A stretch of 64,000 nucleotides of DNA from an uncultured Eubacteriales bacterium. Its GTDB lineage: Bacteria > Bacillota > Clostridia > Monoglobales > Monoglobaceae. The notes beneath the pieces are model-generated. The model did no database searches, had not been told where the DNA came from, and saw only the letters and a program-made list of their open reading frames with translations. The position numbers and the translations under genes are program-made. Shown here in pieces: positions 22,178-30,840 of the stretch; positions within the stretch are counted from its first letter, which is position 1, and the number at the start of each line of letters is the position of its first letter. The DNA lies in contig URAN01000006.1 in assembly GCA_900545865.1 (NCBI GenBank), forward strand, positions 15,102 to 79,101, written 5' to 3'.

Positions 22178-24199
22178 ATGCATGACCACGAACATGAACA
22201 TAATCATCAAGACTGCTGTTGTTCTCACGAACATCATAACCACCACGACACTCACGAACATCATGAACATCACGAACATTGCCACGACCACCATGAATAT
22301 AATCATTCTCACGGCGGATGCGGCTGTGGCTGCGGACACGAACATGGTGACGGTGAACAAAAAGAAACACTTATAAAAGTTATCATATCCGGCGTTTTAC
22401 TTATTGCTCTTACCGTAATATCACACATTTGTACGGATATAAACAAATTTATTCTGCTTGCTCTGTATCTCGTGCCTTACCTCATTGTGGGCTATGAAGT
22501 TCTTATCGATGCGGCAAAGAATTTGGTAAAAGGAAGGGCTTTGGATGAAAACTTTCTTATGGCTGTCGCAACAATCGGCGCATTTATACTATCCGATTAT
22601 CCCGAGGCGGTTGCGGTAATGCTTTTCTTTCAGGTCGGTGAACTTTTTGAGGGATATGCATCGGCAAAATCCAAAAAATCAATTGGCGCACTTATGGAAT
22701 TAAAGCCCGATTTCGCAAATATTGAAAAATACGGAGTTGTTACAAAGGTTTTACCCGAAACGGTCAAGGTCGGAGATATTATTATAGTCAAGCCCGGCGA
22801 GAAAGTTCCGCTTGACGGAATCATCATTGAGGGAAATTCATCTCTCGACACCTCATCTCTGACCGGTGAATCAATGCCTGTTGACGTTTCTGTCGGTGAT
22901 GACGCGATAAGCGGATGTATCAACAGCAGCGGCGTTCTCAAAATAAAGGTTATGAAGGAATTTTCGAACTCTGCGGTATCAAAGATTATCGAACTCACCG
23001 ATACAGCGGCGGAGAATTCGTCAAAGAGCGAAAAGTTTATCACCAAATTCGCAAAAGTATACACCCCGTGCGTGGTAATAGGCGCGGTTTTGCTTGCCGT
23101 AATTCCGTCATTGATATTCGGTGATGTTGCCGCATGGGTAAACCGCGCAATCGTATTTTTGGTAGTATCCTGTCCGTGTGCGCTTGTTGTTTCCGTACCT
23201 CTCTGCTTTTTCATGGGCATGGGTAAGGCATCAAAAAACGGCGTTCTAATAAAGGGCGGCGAGTTTACCGAAAAGCTTGCAAAGACAAATACGTTTATCT
23301 TTGACAAAACGGGAACTCTTACAAGAGGAATCTTTAACGTTACAGCGGTACACCCCGAAAAAATATCCGAAGATAAACTTGTTGAGTTTGCCGCTTACGG
23401 CGAATATTACAGCAACCACCCGATAGCCAAAACAATAAAAGAAGAATACGGAAAACAGATAGACACGCATAGGTTAAAGGAATATAAGGAAATTGCCGGA
23501 AAGGGCGTATCCGTTATAATAGACGGTCATAGTGTTCTTATAGGAAACGCCAAACTTATGGATGAAAATAATATAAATCAGCATCCTTGTCACAAGAGCG
23601 GCACAACCGTTCATGTCGGCGTTGACGGAAAGTACGCCGGTCACATAGTTATATCCGACACCATAAAGAGTAATTCTCAAAAAGCAATCCGACTTTTAAA
23701 AGAATGTGGCGTATCAAAAACAGTTATGCTTACGGGTGACAACAAAAAGATTGCCAACGAGGTTGCCGGTCTTGTCGGTATCGATGAGGTTCACTCGTCA
23801 CTTTTACCCGAGGATAAACTTGAACTTGCAAAAGAGATAATGAAAAATTCGGGTATCTCGGCATATGTTGGTGACGGAATCAACGATGCCCCCGCACTTG
23901 CGGCGGCGGATGTCGGTATAGCAATGGGCGGCATAGGCTCTGACGCAGCAATAGAGGCGGCAGACGTTGTAATTATGGATGACAACCTTACCAAACTTTC
24001 GACAGCGGTTAAAATTGCAAAGGAAACAATCAAAAAGGTTTATGTAAATATCACGTTCATTCTTATTGTCAAAGCTGCCGTTTTGGTTCTCGGTGCACTC
24101 GGAATCGTCGGAATGTGGGCGGCGGTTTTCGCCGATGTCGGTTCTCTTATAATAGCGGTTCTGAATTCGGCTATTGACAAAAACGGAATAATGAAATAA
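22178..24199 (+). CDS. P1B-type zinc/cadmium-exporting ATPase with His-rich N terminus
   Basis: This 673-residue heavy-metal pump has the transmembrane metal motif CPC (VVSCPCALVVSVP), phosphorylation site DKTGTLT, TGES loop, HP motif (NHPIAKTI) and hinge GDGINDAPALAAADVGIAMG. The first ~60 residues hold about 23 His and 7 Cys, a metal-buffering tail that replaces the usual folded CxxC domain. The final helix has D-x-G (ADVGSLIIAVLNS), typical of ZntA/CadA. Together with the alpha-5-site repressor upstream, zinc efflux is most likely. Confidence 0.92.
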   Translation: MHDHEHEHNHQDCCCSHEHHNHHDTHEHHEHHEHCHDHHEYNHSHGGCGCGCGHEHGDGEQKETLIKVIISGVLLIALTVISHICTDINKFILLALYLVPYLIVGYEVLIDAAKNLVKGRALDENFLMAVATIGAFILSDYPEAVAVMLFFQVGELFEGYASAKSKKSIGALMELKPDFANIEKYGVVTKVLPETVKVGDIIIVKPGEKVPLDGIIIEGNSSLDTSSLTGESMPVDVSVGDDAISGCINSSGVLKIKVMKEFSNSAVSKIIELTDTAAENSSKSEKFITKFAKVYTPCVVIGAVLLAVIPSLIFGDVAAWVNRAIVFLVVSCPCALVVSVPLCFFMGMGKASKNGVLIKGGEFTEKLAKTNTFIFDKTGTLTRGIFNVTAVHPEKISEDKLVEFAAYGEYYSNHPIAKTIKEEYGKQIDTHRLKEYKEIAGKGVSVIIDGHSVLIGNAKLMDENNINQHPCHKSGTTVHVGVDGKYAGHIVISDTIKSNSQKAIRLLKECGVSKTVMLTGDNKKIANEVAGLVGIDEVHSSLLPEDKLELAKEIMKNSGISAYVGDGINDAPALAAADVGIAMGGIGSDAAIEAADVVIMDDNLTKLSTAVKIAKETIKKVYVNITFILIVKAAVLVLGALGIVGMWAAVFADVGSLIIAVLNSAIDKNGIMK

Positions 24200-24211
24200 A
24201 ATATAAAGTAT

Positions 24212-24250
24212 AATAAAATAATGCATTCGTTTATAATGCATTATTTTATT
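24212..24250 (+). terminator. Terminator after the metal ATPase gene
   Basis: A perfect 15-bp AT-rich inverted repeat (AATAAAATAATGCAT and its complement, 9-base loop) ends in TTATTTTATT. Confidence 0.65.
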
Positions 24251-24278
24251 GTATAAAAATTTAAAGGAGTTTTGGCTT

Positions 24279-24908
24279 ATGAAAGTATTACTTATAAACG
24301 GAAGTCCGCGAGGAAACAAATGCACAAGGACAGCTCTTGAAATTGTCGGAAAAGAGCTTAACGCAAACGGGATAGATTATGAAATTTTTGATGTCGGTTC
24401 AAAACCGATTCAGGGCTGTATCGGCTGCGGCGGATGCACCAAAAGCGGCAACGGTCACTGTGTATTCAATAACGATGCCGTGAACGACTGTATCGATAAA
24501 ATGCGCGAATGCGACGGCGTTGTTGTCGGAACACCCGTCCATTATGCCGCGGCGAGCGGAGCGGTTACCTCACTTATGGACAGAGCCTGTTATGCCGGCG
24601 GTTCGGCTTTTGCATACAAACCCGGTGCGGCTGTTGCGAGCTGTCGCCGCGGCGGAGCGACCGCAACGTTCGACCAGATAAACAAATATTTTTCCATATT
24701 AAATATGCCGATTGTTTCATCGAATTATTGGAATATGGTACACGGAAACACCCCCGAAGAAGTTATGCAGGACGAAGAGGGCGTTCAGACAATGCGAGTC
24801 CTCGGAAGAAATATGGCATGGCTTTTAAAATGCATTAATCACGGCGCGGAAAACGGTATAAACAAACCCAAACCCGAGGCAAAAATCAAAACAAACTATA
24901 TAAGATAA
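24279..24908 (+). CDS. Flavodoxin-like iron-sulfur flavoprotein / NAD(P)H-dependent oxidoreductase
   Basis: This ~209-residue flavoprotein has the FMN phosphate loop NGSPRGNKCTR and the aromatic loop TPVHYAAASG. A cysteine group (CIGCGGCTKSGNGHC, residues ~47-61) is typical of the iron-sulfur-flavoprotein branch. It probably carries out a redox step with an unknown partner. The start ATG 24279 has AAAGGAG upstream; the frame is open further, but no other start has a site. It stands alone after the metal ATPase, and its gene is followed closely by queH. Confidence 0.85.
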   Translation: MKVLLINGSPRGNKCTRTALEIVGKELNANGIDYEIFDVGSKPIQGCIGCGGCTKSGNGHCVFNNDAVNDCIDKMRECDGVVVGTPVHYAAASGAVTSLMDRACYAGGSAFAYKPGAAVASCRRGGATATFDQINKYFSILNMPIVSSNYWNMVHGNTPEEVMQDEEGVQTMRVLGRNMAWLLKCINHGAENGINKPKPEAKIKTNYIR

Positions 24909-24921
24909 ATATGTGAAAATT

Positions 24922-25575
24922 ATGAACAAGATAAACTATCAAAAAATTCTGGATAAAATTTTAGAAAATATAAAAAAGGATAATGTACGCCCGAAACTTT
25001 TGGTACACAGCTGCTGCGCCCCGTGCAGCAGCTATGTACTTGAATACCTGAATGATTATTTTTATATAACCGTTTTGTATTATAATCCGAATATATCCCC
25101 GAAAGAGGAGTATGAAAAGCGCAAAGCCGAACAAATACGCTTTATACACGAAAGGTTTTCGGACGATAATACGAATAATAAAGTAAGTTTTATGGATTGC
25201 GATTACGAAAGCGAAAAATACGCCGAAATAGCAAAAGGTCTTGAAAAAGAACCCGAGGGCGGTATGAGATGCGTTGAATGTTTTAGGCTCAGACTTGATA
25301 AAACAGCGGAGATTGCAAAGCTTTACGGCTTTGACTATTTTGTCACAACCCTCAGTATAAGCCCTCTGAAAAACGCACAGCTTATCAATCGGATAGGGTC
25401 AGAAATCAGCGAAAAATACGGCGTTTCGTACTTGCCGTCCGATTTTAAAAAACGCGAAGGTTATAAGCGTTCTATTGAGCTTTCGAAAAAATACGGTTTA
25501 TATCGTCAAAATTTTTGCGGCTGTTTATATTCAAAAATTCAAGCAGATAAAAATGAGCCGAACTTTTCCGATTAA
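24922..25575 (+). CDS. queH: Epoxyqueuosine reductase QueH
   Basis: QueH reduces epoxyqueuosine to queuosine in tRNA, the last step of queuosine synthesis. The ~217-residue protein has the signature cysteines HSCCAPCSS, RCVECFRLRL and FCGCLYS, which bind a [4Fe-4S] cluster and a second iron, and DYFVTTLSISPLKN. It is the non-orthologous alternative to B12-dependent QueG. The start is uncertain: ATG 24922 or GTG 24913; neither has a strong ribosome site. The 3' end is inside a bidirectional terminator shared with the XRE gene. Confidence 0.9.
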   Translation: MNKINYQKILDKILENIKKDNVRPKLLVHSCCAPCSSYVLEYLNDYFYITVLYYNPNISPKEEYEKRKAEQIRFIHERFSDDNTNNKVSFMDCDYESEKYAEIAKGLEKEPEGGMRCVECFRLRLDKTAEIAKLYGFDYFVTTLSISPLKNAQLINRIGSEISEKYGVSYLPSDFKKREGYKRSIELSKKYGLYRQNFCGCLYSKIQADKNEPNFSD

Positions 25576-25598
25576 CACGGAAAAATCGGCTCATTTTC
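25550..25598. terminator. Bidirectional terminator between queH and the XRE gene
   Basis: AATGAGCCGA pairs with TCGGCTCATT and the inner TTTTCCG with CGGAAAA, with A/T tracts on both sides. It overlaps the 3' ends of both convergent genes. Confidence 0.8.
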
Positions 25599-25803
25599 TC
25601 GGATACGGTCTTTTTTCGTTCGTAAGACCTATTATATAATCAACGGATGTATTATAAAATTTACACAGTTTAACAAGAGTGTCAATCGGAATTTGCCGCA
25701 CACCGCTCTCATATTGAGAATAAGTATTCTGTTTTATGTTCAATAATTTTGCTATATGTGTCTGAGTTAAGTCATTATCCTCTCTTAAATCTCTCAAACG
25801 CAC
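25591..25803 (-). CDS. XRE-family HTH regulator
   Basis: This ~70-residue single-domain Cro/CI-type protein has its HTH in LTQTHIAKLLNIKQNTYSQY and the typical ending LVKLCKFYNTSVDYIIGLTN. The start is GTG. I prefer 25803, since AAAGGCGG is suitably placed before it; a GTG at 25812 is the alternative. It is divergent from the SH3 protein gene, and the palindrome in that gene's promoter is its likely binding site. Confidence 0.85.
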   Translation of the reverse strand: MRLRDLREDNDLTQTHIAKLLNIKQNTYSQYESGVRQIPIDTLVKLCKFYNTSVDYIIGLTNEKRPYPRK

Positions 25804-25852
25804 CGCATACACCGCCTTTTGATATAATTATATATTAATATTAACAAAACTA

Positions 25853-25881
25853 TTGACAAATATCTCATTTTGAGATATAAT
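25853..25881 (+). promoter_or_regulatory. Consensus promoter with operator palindrome in the spacer
   Basis: TTGACA (25853-25858), a 17-base spacer and TATAAT (25876-25881). The spacer is filled by a perfect palindrome ATATCTCA-TTT-TGAGATAT (25860-25878). A repressor bound there would block polymerase completely; the XRE protein next door is the obvious candidate. Confidence 0.82.
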
Positions 25882-25962
25882 TAAACAAAGAGTAAATGAA
25901 CATTTATTTACTCTGAGGAAGTTATTTTTTATAAAATTATTAAATTTAAAGGAGTTTTTGTT

Positions 25963-26520
25963 ATGAAACTAAAAAAATTAATCAGCGGTATTTTGGCAGG
26001 CAGTATAATTTTTTCGGGAATTTCGGCTTTTGCGATGTCAACATGGGAATTTGATAACGGTATGAAAAAGGGAATAAACTATTTCAACCGCGGACTGTAT
26101 TATGAGGCACGCGATGAATTTCAATGGTTCTGTGATTATAATTGGGGTTCTATGAATTCAGGTCAGCAGCAATACGCTCTCGATTATTTGGGCGCAGCAA
26201 AGCAAAGAATAAATCAACAAGAAGAAAAGGCAGACAAAGATTTCGCAGAATCTGCTAAAGATACAATTTGCTATCACTACTACGATGACGGTACACCTTT
26301 TTATATGATGGTTGTAAATTGCAACGAATGGGTATCACTCAGATCCGAGCCTTCCGTAAACGCAACAAGATTGGCTAAAGTTCCTCTCGGTGCTTGGGTT
26401 TATACATATGGTTCTTTCGCTCATAATCCTATGGGTGATAACAATACTTTTGTCCGTGTTCTTTATAACGGACAATGGGGTTGGGTTTTAGATAACTATT
26501 TAGAATCCTTTGATTGCTAA
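25963..26520 (+). CDS. Secreted SH3-domain protein
   Basis: This 185-residue exported protein has a signal peptide (KKLISGILAGSIIFSGISAF), then a ~65-residue helical part rich in aromatic residues (MKKGINYFNRGLYYEARDEF, TPR-like). The bacterial SH3 domain at residues ~105-185 (WVSLRSEPSVNATRLAKVPL, GQWGWVLDNYL) commonly binds cell wall. A strong promoter with a built-in operator and a divergent XRE regulator suggest tight, switch-like control. The function is not known. Confidence 0.82.
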   Translation: MKLKKLISGILAGSIIFSGISAFAMSTWEFDNGMKKGINYFNRGLYYEARDEFQWFCDYNWGSMNSGQQQYALDYLGAAKQRINQQEEKADKDFAESAKDTICYHYYDDGTPFYMMVVNCNEWVSLRSEPSVNATRLAKVPLGAWVYTYGSFAHNPMGDNNTFVRVLYNGQWGWVLDNYLESFDC

Positions 26521-26539
26521 CCAAACACTCAAAAAAGTT

Positions 26540-26577
26540 AAAGGGTTCGGCTGATACGCCGAACCCTTTATTTTTTT
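26540..26577. terminator. Bidirectional terminator
   Basis: AAAGGGTTCGGC pairs with GCCGAACCCTTT over a 6-base loop, followed by ATTTTTTT. It serves the SH3 protein gene and, from the other side, the kinase gene. Confidence 0.88.
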
Positions 26578-26578
26578 C

Positions 26579-28351
26579 TCATTTTATCGGCAATGTAATT
26601 GTAACACGCGTATACTTGGTATATTCGGATTCAATTTTAATATGTCCGCCGTAGCTTTCTATTATCTCTTTCGCTATCGAAAGTCCGAGACCTGTTCCGC
26701 CTTTGTCACGGCTGCGCGCCTCGTCCTCAACACGATAAAATCTCTCGAACAGGTGTCCCAATTTATTTTCGGGAATCCCCCAGCCCGTGTCCTCGACCTT
26801 GATATAAATATCATTATGCAGCTTTCCGGCAAATATATTTATTTTATCACCTTTTGATGTGTATTTGATCGAATTTGATATGATATTCTTTACTGCTCTT
26901 TCGACATCGCCGCGCGAACCGATAAACTCGGGTATCTCATTCATTCTTGTGTATTTGAGTGTAAGCTCTTTCTTCTCTGCCTGAAGCTTAAACGTTTCAA
27001 CAAGGGAATTCAGCATATCGTCTATCGAAAAAGGTTCATCGTGACGATGCACCGCATTCATTTCATACTTACTTATATCCAAAAGATTTTGAATAAGTTC
27101 GGTCATTTTTCCCGCTTCGCGATAGACTATGTTTAAAAGATTCGCTGTCATTGCCTTATCATCGAGATAACTGTTCAGAACCGTTTCGGTATACGAGCTT
27201 ATAACGGTTATCGGCGTTTTAAGCTCATGCGAAACGTCAGCAACAAACTTGCGCATTGCCGACATAACATTAAACTGGTCTGTTATATCCTCAAACACGC
27301 AAACAACGCCTGCATTGCGTTCGCTGTCCATTTTAAAAGGAATAAACCACGCCTTTATATAACCTCCGCCGTTTTTTATCTCTTTTTCAATAGTATTCGA
27401 TTTTTCGAGGTACGAAAATTCAGCCATTCTGACTTCAAGACTGAGTTCCTTAAAGAATTTATCAAAAGTTATTTCTTTTGCGCTTTTGTTTCCTATCTTT
27501 AAAATTCTTCGCGCCGCCGAATTTATCTGTATAAGCTGCTGCTCGTTATCAAATGTCATAATTCCGTTGTTTATATGCTCTAATATTACCTCAACCCGAT
27601 GCTTGTCCGCGTTCATTCTCTGTATGCTCTCTGTCATAACATATCCCATATGATTCACCGCGTCCGCAAGCCCCGAAAACTCACTGCTTTTGATGTCATC
27701 AAAGCTCTCATATAATTCGCCTTGCTGAAAACCCTCTGCACGCTTGGTTATTTTAAGTATCGGCTTTGCTATGCGCAATGTTAAGAAAAGCGCAACGAGC
27801 AGCGCCGCCGCCAGCGAAATAATTCCACCCAACGCAAAAAATTTGAATCCGTGATAAATAAGCATTCTCAAATCCGTTCGGTTATCTCTTATGTAAAGAA
27901 TATAAGAATTTGTTCCGCCCTTTGCAAAAGCCGCACAATCGATAAAATCGCCGAATAACGAACATAAATTTTTATCCGCTTCGTCCGATACATTGCTTAG
28001 ATTTTCGCTTTTTTCTCTTATATCGCCGCTCTGTTCTTTCGGTGCGATATAATTATAATCTTTATCAAAGATATACAACTTTCGGTTTTCGTTTAAAGCG
28101 AGCTGACCCGAATAATCGCTTATAAGATTTGAAATATTCTTTTCTTTTTCATTTATATCGGCTTGTGATAAAATTATGTTGTTCAGATTGTCACCGAAAT
28201 TACTTTCGGAAACTGTGTATAATTCACTTTTCATTCGGTTAAAATAAAAATAGGTATCACTCACAGGTATTATAATGCTTATAATAAGCAAAACCGCTGC
28301 AACGGCGGAAACGCATATTAAAGAAAACTTAAAAAAAATTTTGCTGAACAA
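26579..28351 (-). CDS. Membrane sensor histidine kinase (orphan)
   Basis: This 590-residue kinase has transmembrane segments at residues ~10-30 and ~170-193, an extracytoplasmic sensor between them, a HAMP linker (RIAKPILKITKRAEGF) and a PAS domain (VILEHINNGIMTFDNEQQLI). The phosphorylated histidine is in FVADVSHELKTPITVISSY (about residue 375), and the ATPase has GWGIPENKLGHLFERFYR and GTGLGLSIAKEI. It is of the PhoR/WalK/ResE type. No response-regulator gene is adjacent on either side, which is unusual for this class. It has its own promoter at 28401-28429. Confidence 0.92.
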   Translation of the reverse strand: MFSKIFFKFSLICVSAVAAVLLIISIIIPVSDTYFYFNRMKSELYTVSESNFGDNLNNIILSQADINEKEKNISNLISDYSGQLALNENRKLYIFDKDYNYIAPKEQSGDIREKSENLSNVSDEADKNLCSLFGDFIDCAAFAKGGTNSYILYIRDNRTDLRMLIYHGFKFFALGGIISLAAALLVALFLTLRIAKPILKITKRAEGFQQGELYESFDDIKSSEFSGLADAVNHMGYVMTESIQRMNADKHRVEVILEHINNGIMTFDNEQQLIQINSAARRILKIGNKSAKEITFDKFFKELSLEVRMAEFSYLEKSNTIEKEIKNGGGYIKAWFIPFKMDSERNAGVVCVFEDITDQFNVMSAMRKFVADVSHELKTPITVISSYTETVLNSYLDDKAMTANLLNIVYREAGKMTELIQNLLDISKYEMNAVHRHDEPFSIDDMLNSLVETFKLQAEKKELTLKYTRMNEIPEFIGSRGDVERAVKNIISNSIKYTSKGDKINIFAGKLHNDIYIKVEDTGWGIPENKLGHLFERFYRVEDEARSRDKGGTGLGLSIAKEIIESYGGHIKIESEYTKYTRVTITLPIK

Positions 28352-28400
28352 AAGTTCACCCTCTTTTGCATATTTATACTGAAACTAACAGCCGTCATTC

Positions 28401-28429
28401 AGTATAACATAAAGTCAGCAAAGTGTAAA
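28401..28429 (-). promoter_or_regulatory. Promoter of the sensor kinase gene
   Basis: On the minus strand TTTACA (28429-28424), a 17-base spacer and TATACT (28406-28401), about 45 bases before the start codon. Confidence 0.65.
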
Positions 28430-28544
28430 GATTTATTTTTGTCTGTCTTTAAAATTTTTTATACTTCGTTTTTTGAGATATTATAAAATAATATATATTT
28501 ATTTTTTGGTTGTCGTGGGTGTAGAGGATGTTAATTGTGTTGAA

Positions 28545-28580
28545 AAGTAATATTTGTGTAATAAAAACGTAATATTACTT
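28545..28580. repeat. Perfect inverted repeat in the kinase-sipL intergenic region
   Basis: AAGTAATATT (28545-28554) and its exact complement (28571-28580) flank a 16-base loop. Apart from this, the kinase promoter and the sigma-E-like promoter, I see nothing firm in the 28430-28760 stretch. Confidence 0.55.
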
Positions 28581-28762
28581 GCGGAAAAATGTTTTTTTAT
28601 CTGTTAATTTAATAAAAAGTTTCAACAGTGTTACAAACAGATTACAAGATAGATTTGTTTCAGAGGAAGTTATTAACAAACAAGCCACAGTTTATCAACA
28701 TGAAATCTGTGGAACAAGGGAAACATTATCGTCAGAGCTATTGATTTTAAATTATTATATCG

Positions 28763-28791
28763 GAATATTGCAGAGAGTATAATCATATAAT
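28763..28791 (+). promoter_or_regulatory. Sigma-E-like (mother-cell) promoter before the SipL-like gene
   Basis: GAATATT (28763-28769), a 14-base spacer and CATATAAT (28784-28791). The Bacillus/Clostridium sigma-E consensus is KMATATT-N14-CATACANT, so seven of seven -35 positions and all but one fixed -10 position match. No sigma-A -35 box stands at the right distance. This fits the expected mother-cell expression of SipL. Confidence 0.65.
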
Positions 28792-28837
28792 GTAACAAAG
28801 TATAAAAGACAATGCTACGAAAAGAGAGGTATATGCC

Positions 28838-30388
28838 ATGACGGTAAAATTAAATAAAGAACTGATACAAGCCTGTGATACAGTGTATCAAAAAAACAGC
28901 CGCATAACGGTTGAAACGGATGTAAATGTTCCGGATATAAACCCGGATATTCTTAAAGTTTTGGATGTAAGCGGCTATGCCGCGGTAAGTGAAAAATCGT
29001 TGAGCGGCGGAAAAATATGTATAAACGGAACGGTTGTTATGACGGTTTTGTATGCTCCGGACGGAGATGTTATGAGTAAGGTAAAAACGTTGAGCGCGAC
29101 AAAAGATTTTACATATAATGCGGATGTTCCGCAAAAAGACGATAATTTAAGGCTTTGTGTCGAGATTGAACCCGAAAGTTTTGCGTATACTCTCATAAAC
29201 AGCCGAAAGATGAGTTTGAGATGTGTACTCGGAACAGATACAAAACTTTGCCGCACAATTGAATTTGAAGTCCCGGTTTCATGCGATGAAGAATCCGCAC
29301 TTTGCACCCAAACGCGCTCGCTGAGGCTATGTTCAAACGAGATTTATTGTGAAAACCGTATTAAATTAAATGAAAAACACGAAATTTCGTCCGATAAGCC
29401 GCCTGTTGCGGAAATTTTAAAAACCATTGTTTTTCCTCAATCCGATGAGTTCACCATGCTTGACGGAAAAGCCGCGGTAAAGGGTCAGGTGAGAATATGT
29501 ACCCTTTATACCTCCGATGAGGACGGAGAGGTTTGCTGTGATGAATATACTTTGCCTTTCGATGAGATTATAGATGCGGACGGCGCGGAAGAAGATATGG
29601 AGGGAGAGATAGATTATTGCGTTTCGGATATGTTTTGTGAGATTTGTGATGATTCCGACGGCGAGCCGAGAATTATAGGAATCGAACTCGGATTGGGAAC
29701 AGTCATAAGAGGACACAAGATATTTGAACCGTCGGTCATTTCGGACGCATATTCTCTGAACGGTGAAACCAAAATCATATCGGAAAAAAGAAGCATAGAA
29801 CAGCTCGTTGACAATACAACGGCACAGTTTACACACAAAACCGAGGTTGCTGTGCCCGAGGGAATGGCGGATATTTCCTCTTTGTGCGATGCGGCTGTAA
29901 GTGCCGCGGTTGACAATATAAGAGTAGGCAACGGTGAAATAACGGTAAACGGAACTTTAAACAGCAACATATTATATTTATCGGATGATGCCGAACGTCC
30001 TGTCGGGGCATTCTCGGACAAAACCGAATTTGCGCATACTCTGTCGGCTCCGGGCGTCAGCGGCGGTTCGGTTTGTGATGCAAAGATTTTTGCCGAACAC
30101 GTCAGCTATACGATGAACGGAAACAGGAGTATTGACCTAAGAGTGGTTCTCGGAATGTGTATTCGCTCGTTTAATGATGAAGAAATTCCGATTATTACGG
30201 ATATAGAAGTTTCGGAGGACAGCAACGCGGAAAGACAGCCATGTATTATAATATACTTTGTTAAAAGCGGTGATACTCTTTGGAATATAGCAAAGCTTTA
30301 TCACACAACGGTTGATGACATAAAGGAGAATAATAATATGACTTCGGACAGTATCTTTCCGGGTCAGCAGATAAGAATTTTGAGATAA
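28838..30388 (+). CDS. sipL: SPOCS-LysM spore morphogenesis protein (SipL-like)
   Basis: This 516-residue protein is built of repeated SPOCS domains (DUF3794; e.g. VETDVNVPDINPDILKVLDV and TEVAVPEGMADISSLCDAAV) and a C-terminal LysM domain (FVKSGDTLWNIAKLYHTTVD, residues ~466-514). Length and architecture match Clostridioides difficile SipL, which binds SpoIVA and is needed to lay down the spore coat. It therefore supports an endospore-forming host. The sigma-E-like promoter at 28763 agrees. The start has AGAGAGG upstream. A strong terminator at 30406 separates it from rpoB. Confidence 0.88.
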   Translation: MTVKLNKELIQACDTVYQKNSRITVETDVNVPDINPDILKVLDVSGYAAVSEKSLSGGKICINGTVVMTVLYAPDGDVMSKVKTLSATKDFTYNADVPQKDDNLRLCVEIEPESFAYTLINSRKMSLRCVLGTDTKLCRTIEFEVPVSCDEESALCTQTRSLRLCSNEIYCENRIKLNEKHEISSDKPPVAEILKTIVFPQSDEFTMLDGKAAVKGQVRICTLYTSDEDGEVCCDEYTLPFDEIIDADGAEEDMEGEIDYCVSDMFCEICDDSDGEPRIIGIELGLGTVIRGHKIFEPSVISDAYSLNGETKIISEKRSIEQLVDNTTAQFTHKTEVAVPEGMADISSLCDAAVSAAVDNIRVGNGEITVNGTLNSNILYLSDDAERPVGAFSDKTEFAHTLSAPGVSGGSVCDAKIFAEHVSYTMNGNRSIDLRVVLGMCIRSFNDEEIPIITDIEVSEDSNAERQPCIIIYFVKSGDTLWNIAKLYHTTVDDIKENNNMTSDSIFPGQQIRILR

Positions 30389-30405
30389 TACTTAAAAAAA
30401 TTAAC

Positions 30406-30469
30406 GACAGGGATTTGATTTTAACCCCAAAAGACATTTTTTATCGGGGTGTCAAGTCCCTGTCTTTTT
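30406..30469 (+). terminator. Terminator after the SipL-like gene
   Basis: A long stem GACAGGGATTTGA/TCAAGTCCCTGTC (13 bp, one G-U pair) with an inner CCCC/GGGG stem, followed by TTTTT. Confidence 0.8.
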
Positions 30470-30602
30470 ATATAAGAAGAAAAGGAATTTTTAAGTTAAT
30501 AAAATGATTAATTATTATTAAATTTCGGTTACAAAACCGAGACAAAATCAAAAAACACAAAAAAGAACGATTGTTTTTGGTTATATTTTATTTCAAACCC
30601 TC

Positions 30603-30631
30603 TTGACAAGCATATTTTTGTATGGTATAAT
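30603..30631 (+). promoter_or_regulatory. Promoter of rpoBC
   Basis: TTGACA (30603-30608), a 17-base spacer and TATAAT (30626-30631): perfect consensus. The rpoBC operon is thus transcribed on its own here. Confidence 0.88.
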
Positions 30632-30637
30632 AACTAT

Positions 30638-30840
30638 CTGTTTATAGTGCGAAAGTTTGCGTATTTGCTGTTTTAACCTATTAAAAAAACGCAAATACAT
30701 ACCGACAAAAAGCGCGTTATTACGTTGTTTTTCGGTATAAACTAATAATTTTATGCGACAGGTAACAATGCGTTGAGATATGTTAATACAATGATTTTCA
30801 CAGCTGTTTAGAAAATTTTTTTAATGAGGTGAGCGGTTTT
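30638..30840 (+). promoter_or_regulatory. rpoB 5' leader with two stem-loops
   Basis: The ~200-nt leader has GTATTTGC/GCAAATAC (near 30660-30700) and TACCGA.AAAAA/TTTTT.TCGGTA (near 30700-30740). No T run follows either stem. It may be a site for feedback control of RNA polymerase synthesis; no known riboswitch is recognised. Confidence 0.4.

Noticed and set aside
22182..22376. Open frames on both strands over the His-rich start of the metal ATPase
   Set aside because: They follow from the repetitive CAY/GAA codons of the real gene.
28670..28720. DnaA-box-like words (TTATTAACA, TTATCAACA, TGTGGAACA) suggesting an origin
   Set aside because: None is a perfect box, spacing is irregular, and neighbouring genes are not those of an origin.
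28579..28782. 67-residue open frame between the kinase and sipL
   Set aside because: It starts with TTG without a ribosome site, lies in AT-rich DNA with inverted repeats, and has no recognisable pattern.
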